A stretch of DNA of 64,000 nt from the NCBI RefSeq assembly GCF_000193375.1, contig NC_015315.1:1434622-1498621 (forward strand). The letters are read 5' to 3'. This DNA comes from Thermoproteus uzoniensis 768-20 (GTDB taxonomy: Archaea > Thermoproteota > Thermoprotei > Thermoproteales > Thermoproteaceae). The translations under genes and the position numbers were made by a program. Under the pieces are notes generated by a model. The model was given only the letters and a program-made list of their open reading frames with translations, made no database searches and was not told where the DNA came from. Of this stretch, positions 8,407 through 18,323 are shown piece after piece. Numbering within the stretch: position 1 is the first letter of the stretch; each line of letters starts with the position of its first letter.

Positions 8407-8907
8407 TCACTGCGTCGTCGATTTATCTTTTTCCTCGGCCTGGGCCGCCCCCTGGGCTTGTTGAGCCGCCTTCTCGGCGCGCTCCAGAGCCTCCAGCGCC
8501 TTCTTGCCGGGGTTCAAGACGTAGAACCCCTTCTCCCTCGCCTTCTTGATTATCTCAATCCTCTTCCTCAAGCCGACGCCGGCGGCTATCCTCACCGCGT
8601 GGGTCTTGGGATCGAGCTGGTCGAGATCCTCCGGCCTATAGACGAGCGCCTCGACGAAGCCGCTGGGGTGTAGCCCTCTGGCGAGGGCCGGCTTCCTGTA
8701 GCCGACCTTAACCTTAGGCGGATATCCCTTCCTCTGTTGTCTTATCTTGTTGTCGAGGCCCCTCGGCTTCCTCCAGCCCGAGTCCTCTATCCTTACATAT
8801 CGCCATTGGTCTATCCTGACGAAGTCCGGCTTCCTCCTCTTGGCCTCGAGCCTCATCCTCAACGCGGCCTCTAGCTCGGCCGACAGCTCCCTCCTAGGAC
8901 GCGACAC
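8407..8907 (-). CDS. rpl32e: ribosomal protein eL32
   Basis: This large-subunit protein is recognisable by KPDFVRIDQWRYVRIEDSGW, WRKPRGLDNKIRQQRKGYPP, GYRKPALARGLHPSG and a C-terminal VGLRKRIEIIKKAREKGFYVLNP. The last 30 residues are an Ala/Gln/Glu/Lys-rich extension beyond the conserved fold. It is the first gene of a broken spc segment. The start is a GTG at 8907, supported by a TATA-like GTATTTAAGC (8925-8934) about 22 nt upstream, which would give a leaderless mRNA. uL6, which normally precedes it, is absent here. Confidence 0.96.
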   Translation of the reverse strand: MSRPRRELSAELEAALRMRLEAKRRKPDFVRIDQWRYVRIEDSGWRKPRGLDNKIRQQRKGYPPKVKVGYRKPALARGLHPSGFVEALVYRPEDLDQLDPKTHAVRIAAGVGLRKRIEIIKKAREKGFYVLNPGKKALEALERAEKAAQQAQGAAQAEEKDKSTTQ

Positions 8908-9027
8908 GCCCCCTCAACATAGGGGTATTTAAGCTATCCTACGCCCGGCGCCTCGGCGGGCGGCCCGGGCTCCGCGCCGGCGGCGTATCCCCGTCTCTAA
9001 GTTAAAAAACCTTGAATTAAACGCCAT

Positions 9028-9570
9028 ATGGACGTAGAAGTAGGCGGAGTGAAGGTCCGCTTCATATCTTGGCCCGAGGCGATAGAGATGTCTGAGGCGT
9101 TGGGCAGGAAGGTGCTGGAGAGCGGCTTCAAGCCCGAGATAGTGCTGGCGGTCTCGCGCGGCGGCTTAGTTCCGGCGAGGATCATAAGCGACGTCCTCGA
9201 CGTCGACAACGTAGTCACCGTTGCGGTGAAGTATTGGGCCGTCGCGGAGCGGAGGGCGGAGAGGCCGGTGCTGTACCACGGGGTGGAGCCCAGCGTCGTG
9301 GGAGGCAAGAAGGTGTTGGTCGTGGACGAGGTGGCTGATACGGGAGCCACCTTGAAGCTCATCGTGGATCTCCTAAACGTCATGGGCGTGGCCGAGGCCA
9401 GGACGGCCGTCCTCCACGTCAAGTCGACCAGCAGCCTCACGCCCGACTACTACGCAGAGAGGGTGGCCGAGTGGGTCTGGATATCCTACCCGTGGAGCCG
9501 TTGGGAGGATCTTAGGGAGTTCAAGAAGAGGGGCTACGACATAACCAAGTATATAGAGAAGATCTGCTAG
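9028..9570 (+). CDS. phosphoribosyltransferase family protein
   Basis: This is a type I PRTase-fold protein of the COG2236 group, cytosolic and probably acting in purine base salvage. Seen are ILAVSRGGLVPARIISDVL near residue 40 (the pyrophosphate loop) and the PRPP-binding motif VLVVDEVADTGATL near residue 95. The second half holds EWVWISYPWSRWEDLREF, which recurs in archaeal xanthine/hypoxanthine-type members. The base specificity cannot be read from the sequence. A TATA-like TTAAAAAAC lies about 22 nt before the ATG. Its 3' end overlaps the convergent recombinase gene by 4 nt. Confidence 0.87.
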   Translation: MDVEVGGVKVRFISWPEAIEMSEALGRKVLESGFKPEIVLAVSRGGLVPARIISDVLDVDNVVTVAVKYWAVAERRAERPVLYHGVEPSVVGGKKVLVVDEVADTGATLKLIVDLLNVMGVAEARTAVLHVKSTSSLTPDYYAERVAEWVWISYPWSRWEDLREFKKRGYDITKYIEKIC

Positions 9571-10328
9571 GCCTTTTCGAGAAGCTCCTCGTAGCCGCAG
9601 TTGGGGCAGTAGAGGCGCTCCACGACCCTATACATCCCGTTCTGTATCTTCGCCGTCCGCTCGACCACCTTAAGCCGCGAGAAACACCTCGGGCAGCTGT
9701 ACTCCGTGGGCCTGTACGCCCCGGCGGCCGCCAGCACTCTGCGCACTTCGTAGGTCGATAGGCCGAAGGCCTTGCCTATATCCCTCAACGAAGCGCCTCC
9801 GGCCCTCATCTCGACTATCTTGGCCACGACCTCCGGCGGAAGCCTCTCGGCGACGTTCGATATCTTCCCGGCCGCCTTGGCCCTCTCGAGAGCCGCCTTG
9901 GTCCTCTGCCTGATAAACTCGCGCTCCATGGCCGCCACGAACGCCAGCACGGCGCGCAGGAACTGCCTGTACATCCCGTCGACGGTCTGCAACGCCTGCT
10001 CCCTCTCGGAGGCCGAGACGACGACAAGCCCCATCTTGTTCTCGACGACGTCCAGTAGCTGGAAGAGCTCCTGGAAGGACCTGACGAGCCTAGAGACCTC
10101 GTAGACCAGCAAGACCTTGGGCCTCGGCTCGAGAGACGAGGCCTCCTCCATCAGCCTCCTGAACGCCGGCCTGGTCCAAGGCTCTGTGGCGCCTGAAACC
10201 CCCACGTCTACATAATGCCGCAGTATCGTCAAGCCGTGCGCCGGAGCCCACTTCTCCAAGTACTCGCGTTGGTTCTCGGGATCCTGGCCCTCGGTGGATA
10301 CGCGTATGTACGTGACGGCCGGGATCAC
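9567..10328 (-). CDS. serine site-specific recombinase with C-terminal zinc ribbon
   Basis: This resolvase/invertase-type serine recombinase cuts and rejoins DNA through a serine nucleophile. The catalytic domain starts with VTYIRVSTEGQ (candidate Ser11) and contains VLLVYEVSRLVRS and FVAAMEREFIRQRTKAALERAKAAGK, all resolvase motifs. A Hin-like helix-turn-helix follows (GGASLRDIGKAFGLSTYEVRR). It ends with a zinc ribbon (CPRC...CPNC). It lacks the N-terminal MerR-type helix-turn-helix of IS607-family enzymes, and no TnpB gene or terminal repeats are visible, so it is not an obvious transposon. The GTG start at 10328 is 20-27 nt from a TATA-like box it shares with the DUF429 gene. Confidence 0.9.
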   Translation of the reverse strand: MIPAVTYIRVSTEGQDPENQREYLEKWAPAHGLTILRHYVDVGVSGATEPWTRPAFRRLMEEASSLEPRPKVLLVYEVSRLVRSFQELFQLLDVVENKMGLVVVSASEREQALQTVDGMYRQFLRAVLAFVAAMEREFIRQRTKAALERAKAAGKISNVAERLPPEVVAKIVEMRAGGASLRDIGKAFGLSTYEVRRVLAAAGAYRPTEYSCPRCFSRLKVVERTAKIQNGMYRVVERLYCPNCGYEELLEKA

Positions 10329-10344
10329 GCAGTGGGCGGAGCCA

Positions 10345-10357
10345 CGTTTTTTATCAA
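10345..10357. promoter_or_regulatory. shared TATA box between recombinase and DUF429 gene
   Basis: The element CGTTTTTTATCAA lies about 23 nt from both the GTG at 10328 (minus strand) and the GTG at 10374 (plus strand). The starts are 46 bp apart with no second A/T-rich block, so both genes seem to use this one element. Confidence 0.6.
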
Positions 10358-10373
10358 ATGCGCGGTATTATCC

Positions 10374-10871
10374 GTGAGGGTTGCCGGGGTGGATCTGGCC
10401 GTGGTGAGGCCCAGCGCAATAGCCGTGCTGGACGACTGCGAGCTCGTGGCCTACCTCTCGGCGATGGAGCTCGAGGAGATAGTCTCGGCCCTCTCCCCCT
10501 ACAGGCCGGCTGTGGTGGCCGTGGACGCCCCGCTGAGCAAGCCCGACGGGTGGCTGAGAGACGTCGAGCGGGAGCTCCGGAAGCTCGGCTATAGGCTTTT
10601 GCCTCCCCTCCTGGGGCCTATGGCGAGGCTCACCGAGAGGGGGATACAGCTCGCCCAGATGTTGGGCAACGCGATAGAGGTGCACCCCAAGACGTCGTTG
10701 AGGGCCATGGGCCTCGACCCCCAGCTCGTATATAGCAGGTACAGACCGCCCACGAAGGACCACTTCGACGCCGTGCTGGCCGCCTTGACCGCCTTGGCGT
10801 ACTTAAAGGGGCTTTACAGATCGATAGGGCCGTTCGTCCTCCCGCTGGGAAACCCCTGTCAGTACACGTAG
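10374..10871 (+). CDS. DUF429 predicted nuclease (RNase H-like fold)
   Basis: The 165-residue protein fits the DUF429/COG2410 family of predicted RNase H-like nucleases. Seen are an N-terminal strand with an acidic residue (VAGVDLAVV), a second acidic strand [13 protein letters not shown], the family's [12 protein letters not shown] segment, and [18 protein letters not shown] near the end. Acidic residues on these strands match the expected catalytic set, but no member has a settled function that I can cite. I use the GTG at 10374; the frame extends upstream into the recombinase gene but a TATA-like box sits 24 nt before this GTG. Its 3' end overlaps the convergent uS8 gene by 13 nt. Confidence 0.78.
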   Translation: MRVAGVDLAVVRPSAIAVLDDCELVAYLSAMELEEIVSALSPYRPAVVAVDAPLSKPDGWLRDVERELRKLGYRLLPPLLGPMARLTERGIQLAQMLGNAIEVHPKTSLRAMGLDPQLVYSRYRPPTKDHFDAVLAALTALAYLKGLYRSIGPFVLPLGNPCQYT

Positions 10872-11245
10872 GCCAGCAGAACGCCGCCCGTCCTCTTCTC
10901 CTTGGCCTCGACGTGGGACATAACCCCGTGCGGCGTCGATATGACCAGAAGGCCTATCTGCCTCGCGGGGAGGAACTTCTGCTCCCATAGAGGTATGTCG
11001 CGCCACTTGACCGAGTAGCGAGGCTTAATGGGGCCTATGTCGTTTATCTTGCCGAGCAGCTTCACTATGTACTTGCCGCCCCTCCCGTCGTCTATGTACT
11101 CTATCTCGCCCACGTATCCGCCCCTCTGGAGGACCCTCAAGACGTAGTATACCAGCTTGCTGACCGGCCAGATAACCACCTGCCCCTTGCCCACGGCCTC
11201 CGCGTTCTTGATTGTGATGAGCGCGTTGGAGAGCACGTCGAGCAT
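10859..11245 (-). CDS. rps8: ribosomal protein uS8
   Basis: This small-subunit 16S rRNA-binding protein reads [20 protein letters not shown] at its start, then [29 protein letters not shown] and [23 protein letters not shown] at the end, which is the archaeal uS8 pattern. Length is 128 residues. A TATA-like TTTTTAAATTTAA (11266-11278) lies about 25 nt before the ATG and overlaps the end of the upstream uS14 gene, so an internal promoter is possible. In the usual spc order uL6 comes next; here the next gene is on the opposite strand. Confidence 0.96.
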   Translation of the reverse strand: MLDVLSNALITIKNAEAVGKGQVVIWPVSKLVYYVLRVLQRGGYVGEIEYIDDGRGGKYIVKLLGKINDIGPIKPRYSVKWRDIPLWEQKFLPARQIGLLVISTPHGVMSHVEAKEKRTGGVLLAYVY

Positions 11246-11274
11246 GTCGCCCTTTCAATGGCGTGTTTTTAAAT

Positions 11275-11439
11275 TTAATAGTAGCGGCGAAAGCCCAGCT
11301 CCTCGGCGACCTCCCTAAAACAGCGCCTGCACAACATTAGCCCGTACTTTCGTATCACCGCCTCCCTGGTGCCGCACCTCTGACACCTAATGGCCCCCCT
11401 GCCGTACTTCCTCTCCTTAGGCGGCCTGACCTTGCCCAT
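11275..11439 (-). CDS. rps14: ribosomal protein uS14, zinc-binding
   Basis: This is a 54-residue protein translated by eye from the minus strand. It starts [20 protein letters not shown], carries a CxxC pair in CQRCGTR and another in LCRRCFRE, and ends EELGFRRYY. This is the compact zinc-ribbon form of uS14 found in archaea. A TATA-like TTTTAAATTT (11461-11470) lies about 26 nt before the ATG at 11439. It heads the uS14-uS8 pair with a 29-nt gap. Confidence 0.93.
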   Translation of the reverse strand: MGKVRPPKERKYGRGAIRCQRCGTREAVIRKYGLMLCRRCFREVAEELGFRRYY

Positions 11440-11577
11440 CGCCTCCCACGCAAGAAGCCCCTTTTAAATTTTGTAGCGCCGCCGCGCGGCGCCGGAATTG
11501 AGGGCGATCAGCGCCCGCCATGTGCGCGAGGCCTCGTCACGTCTAGGCGTGGGTTCAAGTCATCACAGCGAGAAATC

Positions 11578-11634
11578 TACGTCAGTACTTAAAGGATTCT
11601 TCACGGATCGAGGGGGTGAAGCATCATCACGTCT
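11578..11634 (-). ncRNA. C/D box sRNA, predicted 16S rRNA 2'-O-methylation guide
   Basis: Reading the minus strand there is a C box GTGATGA (11630-11624), exactly 12 nt, a degenerate D' TCGA (11611-11608), 3 nt, a C' box GTGAAGA (11604-11598), exactly 12 nt, and a D box CTGA (11585-11582). This is the standard archaeal C-12-D'-3-C'-12-D layout. The D guide contains TCCTTTAAGT, complementary over 10 nt to the conserved archaeal 16S segment ACUUAAAGGA. By the D+5 rule the target would be U912 (E. coli numbering). A TATA-like TTTAAG lies about 23 nt upstream. The D' target was not identified. The exact RNA ends are estimated. Confidence 0.72.
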
Positions 11635-11765
11635 GTTCTCGGGCAACGTCTTAAATCCTTGTCTGCGGCCTGTCGCGCCGCCGTGCCCACGCGGGGCTTG
11701 CGCCCCGGGACGCCCAGAGAGCAAAAGGGGCATAATATCGACCGTCGGCGGAAGGACTTATATAG

Positions 11766-14167
<2,402 letters not shown>

Positions 14168-14183
<16 letters not shown>

Positions 14184-14530
14184 TTCCGTATATCCTTGCT
14201 GTGGGCGTAGGCGTACAGAGATGCGAGCACTATCACGGCCACTATCACCAGCAGGTATATAGCCGACGCGGCCGACGTCGGGCTTATGGCGAAGTAGACC
14301 ACGGGCACGGCTATCAGAGGCTCGAGCGTCACTAACATGAGCACGTAGCCGAAGTACTGCATGGCTAGACGAGACTTGGCCTCTCCCTGAGGCGGGTTGC
14401 CGGCCTCGTACCTCCTCCTTTTGGCCTCCGTCGGGGCCTGCGGCGCTATGAGGTAGATGGCGTAGACGGCGAGTAGCGTGAGGCCCAAAATCAAGAGGAA
14501 TACTATGGCCAACGCCAGCCAGTCGCTCAT
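14168..14530 (-). CDS. NADH-quinone oxidoreductase subunit A-like (NuoA)
   Basis: This small membrane subunit of complex I-type oxidoreductases has 120 residues and three hydrophobic helices. The family signature is clear: KRRRYEAGNPPQGEA after helix 1, then RLAMQYFGYVLMLVTLEPL. No other complex I subunit gene is in the window, so it is detached from the rest of the complex. It overlaps the following transporter gene. The electron donor of the archaeal complex cannot be told from this subunit. Confidence 0.86.
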
Positions 14531-14683
14531 GGCCTGTCGAGGCGCCTCGGTTTTTATAGATTCCTTTCGTCGAGCCCGCCTCTAAACGATCGGCCGAGGC
14601 GCTCTCGGTCTTGGGATCGCGGCGCCGCCGAGCGCTTACGGTAGCGGCCCCATAATTTAAATCCCGAGGGAGTATACTGTGGT

Positions 14684-15349
14684 ATGGCAGATGTCGTCCC
14701 GGTCAAGGTCTTCGGCTCGTCGTCTATCGGCGTCTACATAGTTGCCAACAACAAGATGGCGTTGGTCCCTCCGGACGTCCCCGAGAAGATAGACGACGAG
14801 GTCAGGAACACCCTCGGCGACGTGGTGGTGAGGGCGACAGTGGCCAAATCGCCGCTCCTCGGCATATTCGTGGTGATGAACGACAACGGCGTGTTGGTGC
14901 CCGGCATCGCGCTCGAGGAGGAGATAAGCATGTTGAAGGGGCTGGGCCTAAACGTCGGAGTTCTCCACACCAAATACACGGCAATAGCTAACCTAATAGT
15001 GGCGAACAACAAGGCAGCGGTAGTATCCCCCATACTGGAGCCCGAGAATAGGAAGATCGTGGCCGACGTGCTCGGCGTGGAGGTCTTCGTGGATTCCTTG
15101 AGCAACTCGCCTCTGGTGGGCTCGTTGGCGGTGGCCAACTCCCGCGGAGTCCTCGTGGCGCCCGACGCCACGGACAACGACTTGAGGAAGCTGGAGAAGT
15201 ACCTCGGCGTCCACGCCGACGTCGGGACGGTCAACAGAGGGCGCTCCTTCTTGAGGGGCGGAATGGTCGTCAACGACAGAGGGGCCTTGGTCGGCTGGGA
15301 GACGACAGGCGCCGAGATCATGCGGATACTGTCCACCTTGTTCAAATAG
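14684..15349 (+). CDS. translation initiation factor 6 (aIF6)
   Basis: This ribosome anti-association factor binds the large subunit and blocks premature joining. The 221-residue protein shows the five-fold pseudo-repeat of the eIF6 fold; similar stretches recur (GVYIVANNKMALVPP, GIFVVMNDNGVLVPG, NLIVANNKAAVVSP, SLAVANSRGVLVAP, GMVVNDRGALVGW). A TATA-like AATTTAAAT (around 14652-14660) lies about 27 nt before the ATG. The LX-prefoldin-FtsY genes follow in the same direction with a separate promoter. Confidence 0.96.
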   Translation: MADVVPVKVFGSSSIGVYIVANNKMALVPPDVPEKIDDEVRNTLGDVVVRATVAKSPLLGIFVVMNDNGVLVPGIALEEEISMLKGLGLNVGVLHTKYTAIANLIVANNKAAVVSPILEPENRKIVADVLGVEVFVDSLSNSPLVGSLAVANSRGVLVAPDATDNDLRKLEKYLGVHADVGTVNRGRSFLRGGMVVNDRGALVGWETTGAEIMRILSTLFK

Positions 15350-15384
15350 CGAAAAATTTAATATCGCGGCCTCTCGGCCTCAGC

Positions 15385-15627
15385 GTGGCCAAGGTCTACC
15401 TAGTCGAGGGGAGGGCTAAGTTGCAGAGCGGGGTCATGAAGTTCAAGCTGTACATACCGGCCACGAAGCCCAAAGACGCAATGGAGAAGGCCTACGAGCT
15501 CGTCGGGAGCAGACACAAGGCTAAGCGGCACCAGATATACCTCGCCAGAGTCGAGGAGATAGCTCCCGACAAGGCCCCCGACAACGTGAAGATCTTCAGT
15601 TATATAGATAGGGTTGTGGTCTACTGA
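15385..15627 (+). CDS. rplX: ribosomal protein eL20 (LX/L18a)
   Basis: This is the small archaeal LX protein of the large subunit, 80 residues, with KVYLVEGRAKLQSGVMKFKL at the start and the family's EKAYELVGSRHKAKRHQIYL segment. The start is GTG at 15385, 27 nt from a TATA-like AAATTTAATA (15354-15363). Its stop overlaps the start of the prefoldin gene (TGATG), indicating a tight operon with pfdA and ftsY. Confidence 0.93.
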   Translation: MAKVYLVEGRAKLQSGVMKFKLYIPATKPKDAMEKAYELVGSRHKAKRHQIYLARVEEIAPDKAPDNVKIFSYIDRVVVY

Positions 15628-16040
15628 TGTCTGCTAGGACTATAACCCGGGAGGACGTCGCGAGGCTCATCGACGAGTACCAAGTCATCTCCGAGCTTAT
15701 AGCCAGCATGCAGGCCCAGCTGTCCATAGTCAACGACTCCATAGAGGAGATCAAGACGGCGCTCGACGGGTTGAGGTCCTTGTCTCAAGACTCGGAGCGA
15801 TACGTCCACATAGGCGCCGGCGTGTACCTCAAGGCCTCCGTCGACCAGACCGAGGTGTTGACGCCTCTAGGCGCCAGCTATTACGCGTTCTTGGATCGGC
15901 AGAACGCCGAGCGTATACTCAACGAGAGGCTGGAGGAGTTGAACAATGTCAAGTCTAACCTGGAGGCGAACCTCTCCAAGCTGGGGGAGAGGGCGGCCCA
16001 GATCCGGAGCGTCCTAGAGCGGCTGGGAGTGGTCGGCTGA
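15627..16040 (+). CDS. pfdA: prefoldin subunit alpha
   Basis: This is a component of the hexameric prefoldin chaperone, which hands unfolded proteins to the thermosome. The 137-residue sequence has two long coiled-coil helices flanking a beta-hairpin core (YVHIGAGVYLKASVDQTEVLTPLGASYYA), as expected for the alpha subunit. Start and stop both overlap neighbours by TGATG. The order LX-pfdA-ftsY matches the arrangement known in many archaea. Confidence 0.94.
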   Translation: MSARTITREDVARLIDEYQVISELIASMQAQLSIVNDSIEEIKTALDGLRSLSQDSERYVHIGAGVYLKASVDQTEVLTPLGASYYAFLDRQNAERILNERLEELNNVKSNLEANLSKLGERAAQIRSVLERLGVVG

Positions 16041-16975
16041 TGTTCGAAAGGCTTAGGAGGACCTTCTCCAAGTTCGTAGATTCCATAGTATCGACAGTAA
16101 AGGAGGACGCCTTAGGCGAGAGGGAGGTCTCGGAACTCGCCGAGGATCTATACCTCGACCTCGTCGAGAGCGACGTGGCCGTGGACGTGGCCGACGCGTT
16201 GATATCGGCGCTTAAGGCCAAGCTGGTCGGCGCCAAGGTGCCCAGGTTCGGCGACAGGGAGGCCGCAGTCAGACGCGCCGTCTACGACGCCTTGCTCTCC
16301 TTGGTGGGCGATGTGCAGGACGCGGACTTCGAGTCGGCCGTAATCGAGGCGGCGGAGCAGGCGAGGCCGGTCGTGGTCATGTTCCTGGGGCCGAACGGCT
16401 ACGGCAAGACCACCACGTTGGCCAAGATCGCGTATCTCTTCAAGTCGAGGGGGCTCCAGAGCGTTTTGGCCGCCGCCGACACTTTCAGAGCCGGCGCGCG
16501 GGAGCAGCTCGAGGAGCACGGGAAGCGGCTGGGGCTGAGAGTCATAGGGGGCAAATACGGCTCGGACCCCGCGTCGGTGGCCTACGACGCGGTGCAACAC
16601 GCGAGGTCTAAGGGCATTCCGTTGGTGCTCATAGACACGGCGGGCCGCATGCACACGGACAAGAACCTCATGGACGAGCTCGCCAAGATACAGAGGGTCG
16701 TCGAGCCGCACTTCTCGGTGTTTGTGTTCGACGCGCAGTTGGGCAACGAGGCCCTCGAGATAGCCAGATACTACAGCAAACACGTGTCCATAGACGGCAT
16801 GGTGGCCACCAAGGTCGACTCCTACCCGAAGGGCGGCTCCATATTGACGTTCCTCTACACCTTCAAGAAGCCTATCTATTTCCTCGGAGTCGGGCAACGG
16901 TACGAGGACCTGGTCAAGTTCAAGAAGGAGGAATACATAGCGCAACTCATCGGCCTCCAGCCGGGCGGCCGGTAG
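16040..16975 (+). CDS. ftsY: signal recognition particle receptor FtsY
   Basis: This SRP-type GTPase acts as the membrane receptor for SRP-ribosome complexes. The 311-residue protein has an N-domain helical bundle, then GPNGYGKTTTLAKIA (G1), AADTFRAGAREQLE (insertion box), LIDTAGRMHTDKNLMDEL (G3) and TKVDSYPKGGSILT (G4 region). It has no long acidic N-terminal extension, as in most archaeal FtsY. It is the last gene of the LX-pfdA-ftsY operon, and the secE-spt5 pair follows with its own TATA box. Confidence 0.96.
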   Translation: MFERLRRTFSKFVDSIVSTVKEDALGEREVSELAEDLYLDLVESDVAVDVADALISALKAKLVGAKVPRFGDREAAVRRAVYDALLSLVGDVQDADFESAVIEAAEQARPVVVMFLGPNGYGKTTTLAKIAYLFKSRGLQSVLAAADTFRAGAREQLEEHGKRLGLRVIGGKYGSDPASVAYDAVQHARSKGIPLVLIDTAGRMHTDKNLMDELAKIQRVVEPHFSVFVFDAQLGNEALEIARYYSKHVSIDGMVATKVDSYPKGGSILTFLYTFKKPIYFLGVGQRYEDLVKFKKEEYIAQLIGLQPGGR

Positions 16976-17020
16976 GCCCAAGCGCCGAGTAGTTTATTAA
17001 GGGTCTGATCGCGCCGTATC

Positions 17021-17320
17021 GTGGGCCTCTACGACAAGGTGAAGGAGTTCTTGAGGGACGTAAGGTGGGTCGTCTCTATATCGGAGAAGCCCAGCTCCAA
17101 GGAGTTCAACTTAGTCGTCAAGTTCTTGATATTCCTGGCGTTCGCGGCCGGCGTGATCCAATTTATATTTTATGTAGCTAATGTGTATATGACCGAGTAC
17201 CTAAGCGGCTCCAGCATAGCCGCATACGCCTTGAGCCAGACCCAGGAGGCCGTGGCGGTGGTGTCCAGCCTCGTCGTGATCTTCGCTATATTGATATACA
17301 TCGTGATAAAGCTAGGGTGA
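17021..17320 (+). CDS. secE: preprotein translocase SecE / Sec61-gamma
   Basis: This small subunit of the Sec translocon has 99 residues. An amphipathic N-terminal helix (KVKEFLRDVRWVVSISEKPS) is followed by a long hydrophobic helix and, unusually for a minimal SecE, a second hydrophobic helix at the C-terminus (VVSSLVVIFAILIYIVIKLG). Its position just before spt5 and the uL11-uL1-uL10 genes supports the call, as secE-nusG/spt5-rpl11 is a conserved order. The start is GTG at 17021, 26 nt from a TATA-like AGTTTATTAAGG. Confidence 0.85.
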   Translation: MGLYDKVKEFLRDVRWVVSISEKPSSKEFNLVVKFLIFLAFAAGVIQFIFYVANVYMTEYLSGSSIAAYALSQTQEAVAVVSSLVVIFAILIYIVIKLG

Positions 17321-17781
17321 TGGCGTCCCAACAGTGCCCCATATATTCCGTCAGCGTCGTCGGCAGGCAGGAGTACAACGTCACTATGGTGCTCAAGCTA
17401 CGTAGCGAGTCTGGGAAGCAGCCGGTCTACTCCATATTGGTGCCCAAGGAGCCGTTCGGCGTCATCTTCATCGAGGCCGAGTCGCTGGCGGTTGTCTATA
17501 GGGTCGTGTCCGGCGTCAAGCACGTGAAGGGCGTGTTGAAGGGCAAGACGAGCCTGGAGGAGATAGTGAAGTACGTAGAGCCGAAGAAGCCCGTCATCGA
17601 CATCGACGTCAACGACGAGGTGGAGATACTGGCCGACGTCTTGAAGGGCAGCAGAGGCCGCGTGATCTCCGTCGACAAGGAGAAGGGGCTGGTCAGAGTT
17701 GAGCTGTTGGACTCGCCGTTCCCCATGCCGCTGGACCTCAAGGCGAGCGAGGTCAAGGTCACGAAGAAGGCCGGCAGGTGA
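17320..17781 (+). CDS. spt5: transcription elongation factor Spt5
   Basis: This is the archaeal Spt5/NusG homologue, which clamps RNA polymerase on DNA together with Spt4. The NGN domain comes first (IYSVSVVGRQEYNVTMVL, PFGVIFIEAESLAVVYRVVSG) and a KOW domain follows near residue 100 (ILADVLKGSRGRVISVDKEKGLVRVEL). I use the ATG at 17320, which overlaps the secE stop codon; a GTG one codon earlier is possible. It is co-transcribed with secE. A new promoter precedes uL11. Confidence 0.94.
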   Translation: MASQQCPIYSVSVVGRQEYNVTMVLKLRSESGKQPVYSILVPKEPFGVIFIEAESLAVVYRVVSGVKHVKGVLKGKTSLEEIVKYVEPKKPVIDIDVNDEVEILADVLKGSRGRVISVDKEKGLVRVELLDSPFPMPLDLKASEVKVTKKAGR

Positions 17782-17816
17782 CGGCAAAAATTAAATAGTG
17801 GCCTCAAGATCGGCGC

Positions 17817-18323
17817 GTGGCTAAGCGGATAATCAACGTGCCGTTGCAGGGCGGGAGGTTCGCGCCGAATCCTCAGTTCCAAGACGCCTTGAAGAACGCG
17901 GGCTTGGACCCCAACGCAGTCTCGCAGAAGGTGCAGGAAGCCGTGAAGAGATACGCGGGCTTCCCCATATCCAAGATCGAGCTGGAGGTGGACGAGGCCA
18001 CGAAAGACTTCGCCGTGCTGGTCAAACTACCCCCTATCGGCGATCTGTTGCTCAAGCTGCTCGGCAAGGACACTGGCCCGCACGACGCCGGCAAGGAGAC
18101 CATAGGGGACCTCCCGATGGAGAAGATAGTGCAGATAGCCGTGGCCAAATACCCCGAGCTCAAGTCGAGGAGCCTCAAGTCCGCGGTGAAGCAGGTGTTG
18201 AGCACTTGCAAGGCCATGGGGATAACGGTCGGCGGGAAGCCGGCGGCCGAGGTCATGAAGGAGGTTGACGGCGGGGCCTACGACGACATCATTAAAAAGG
18301 CCGAGGAGCAGTTGGCGCCATGA
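17817..18323 (+). CDS. rpl11: ribosomal protein uL11
   Basis: This stalk-base protein of the large subunit has 168 residues with the N-terminal domain ([22 protein letters not shown]) and the rRNA-binding C-terminal domain ([20 protein letters not shown]). The glycine/proline-rich N-terminus is slightly diverged from the usual form. The GTG start at 17817 follows a TATA-like AAATTAAATA by about 25 nt. Its stop overlaps the uL1 ATG (ATGA). Confidence 0.95.
   Translation: MAKRIINVPLQGGRFAPNPQFQDALKNAGLDPNAVSQKVQEAVKRYAGFPISKIELEVDEATKDFAVLVKLPPIGDLLLKLLGKDTGPHDAGKETIGDLPMEKIVQIAVAKYPELKSRSLKSAVKQVLSTCKAMGITVGGKPAAEVMKEVDGGAYDDIIKKAEEQLAP

Noticed and set aside
9567-10328. The serine recombinase as part of an IS607-type transposon.
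   Set aside because: It has no N-terminal MerR-type helix-turn-helix, there is no TnpB gene next to it, and no terminal repeats are seen.
11541-11566. A tRNA T-arm-like GGTTCAAGTC on the plus strand.
   Set aside because: The five-base stems do not pair, and no acceptor, D or anticodon arms can be built around it.
17021-17320. The SecE-like gene as a random membrane-protein frame.
   Set aside because: Its promoter, start spacing and position directly before spt5 and uL11 match the conserved secE-spt5-rpl11 order, so it was kept as a gene.
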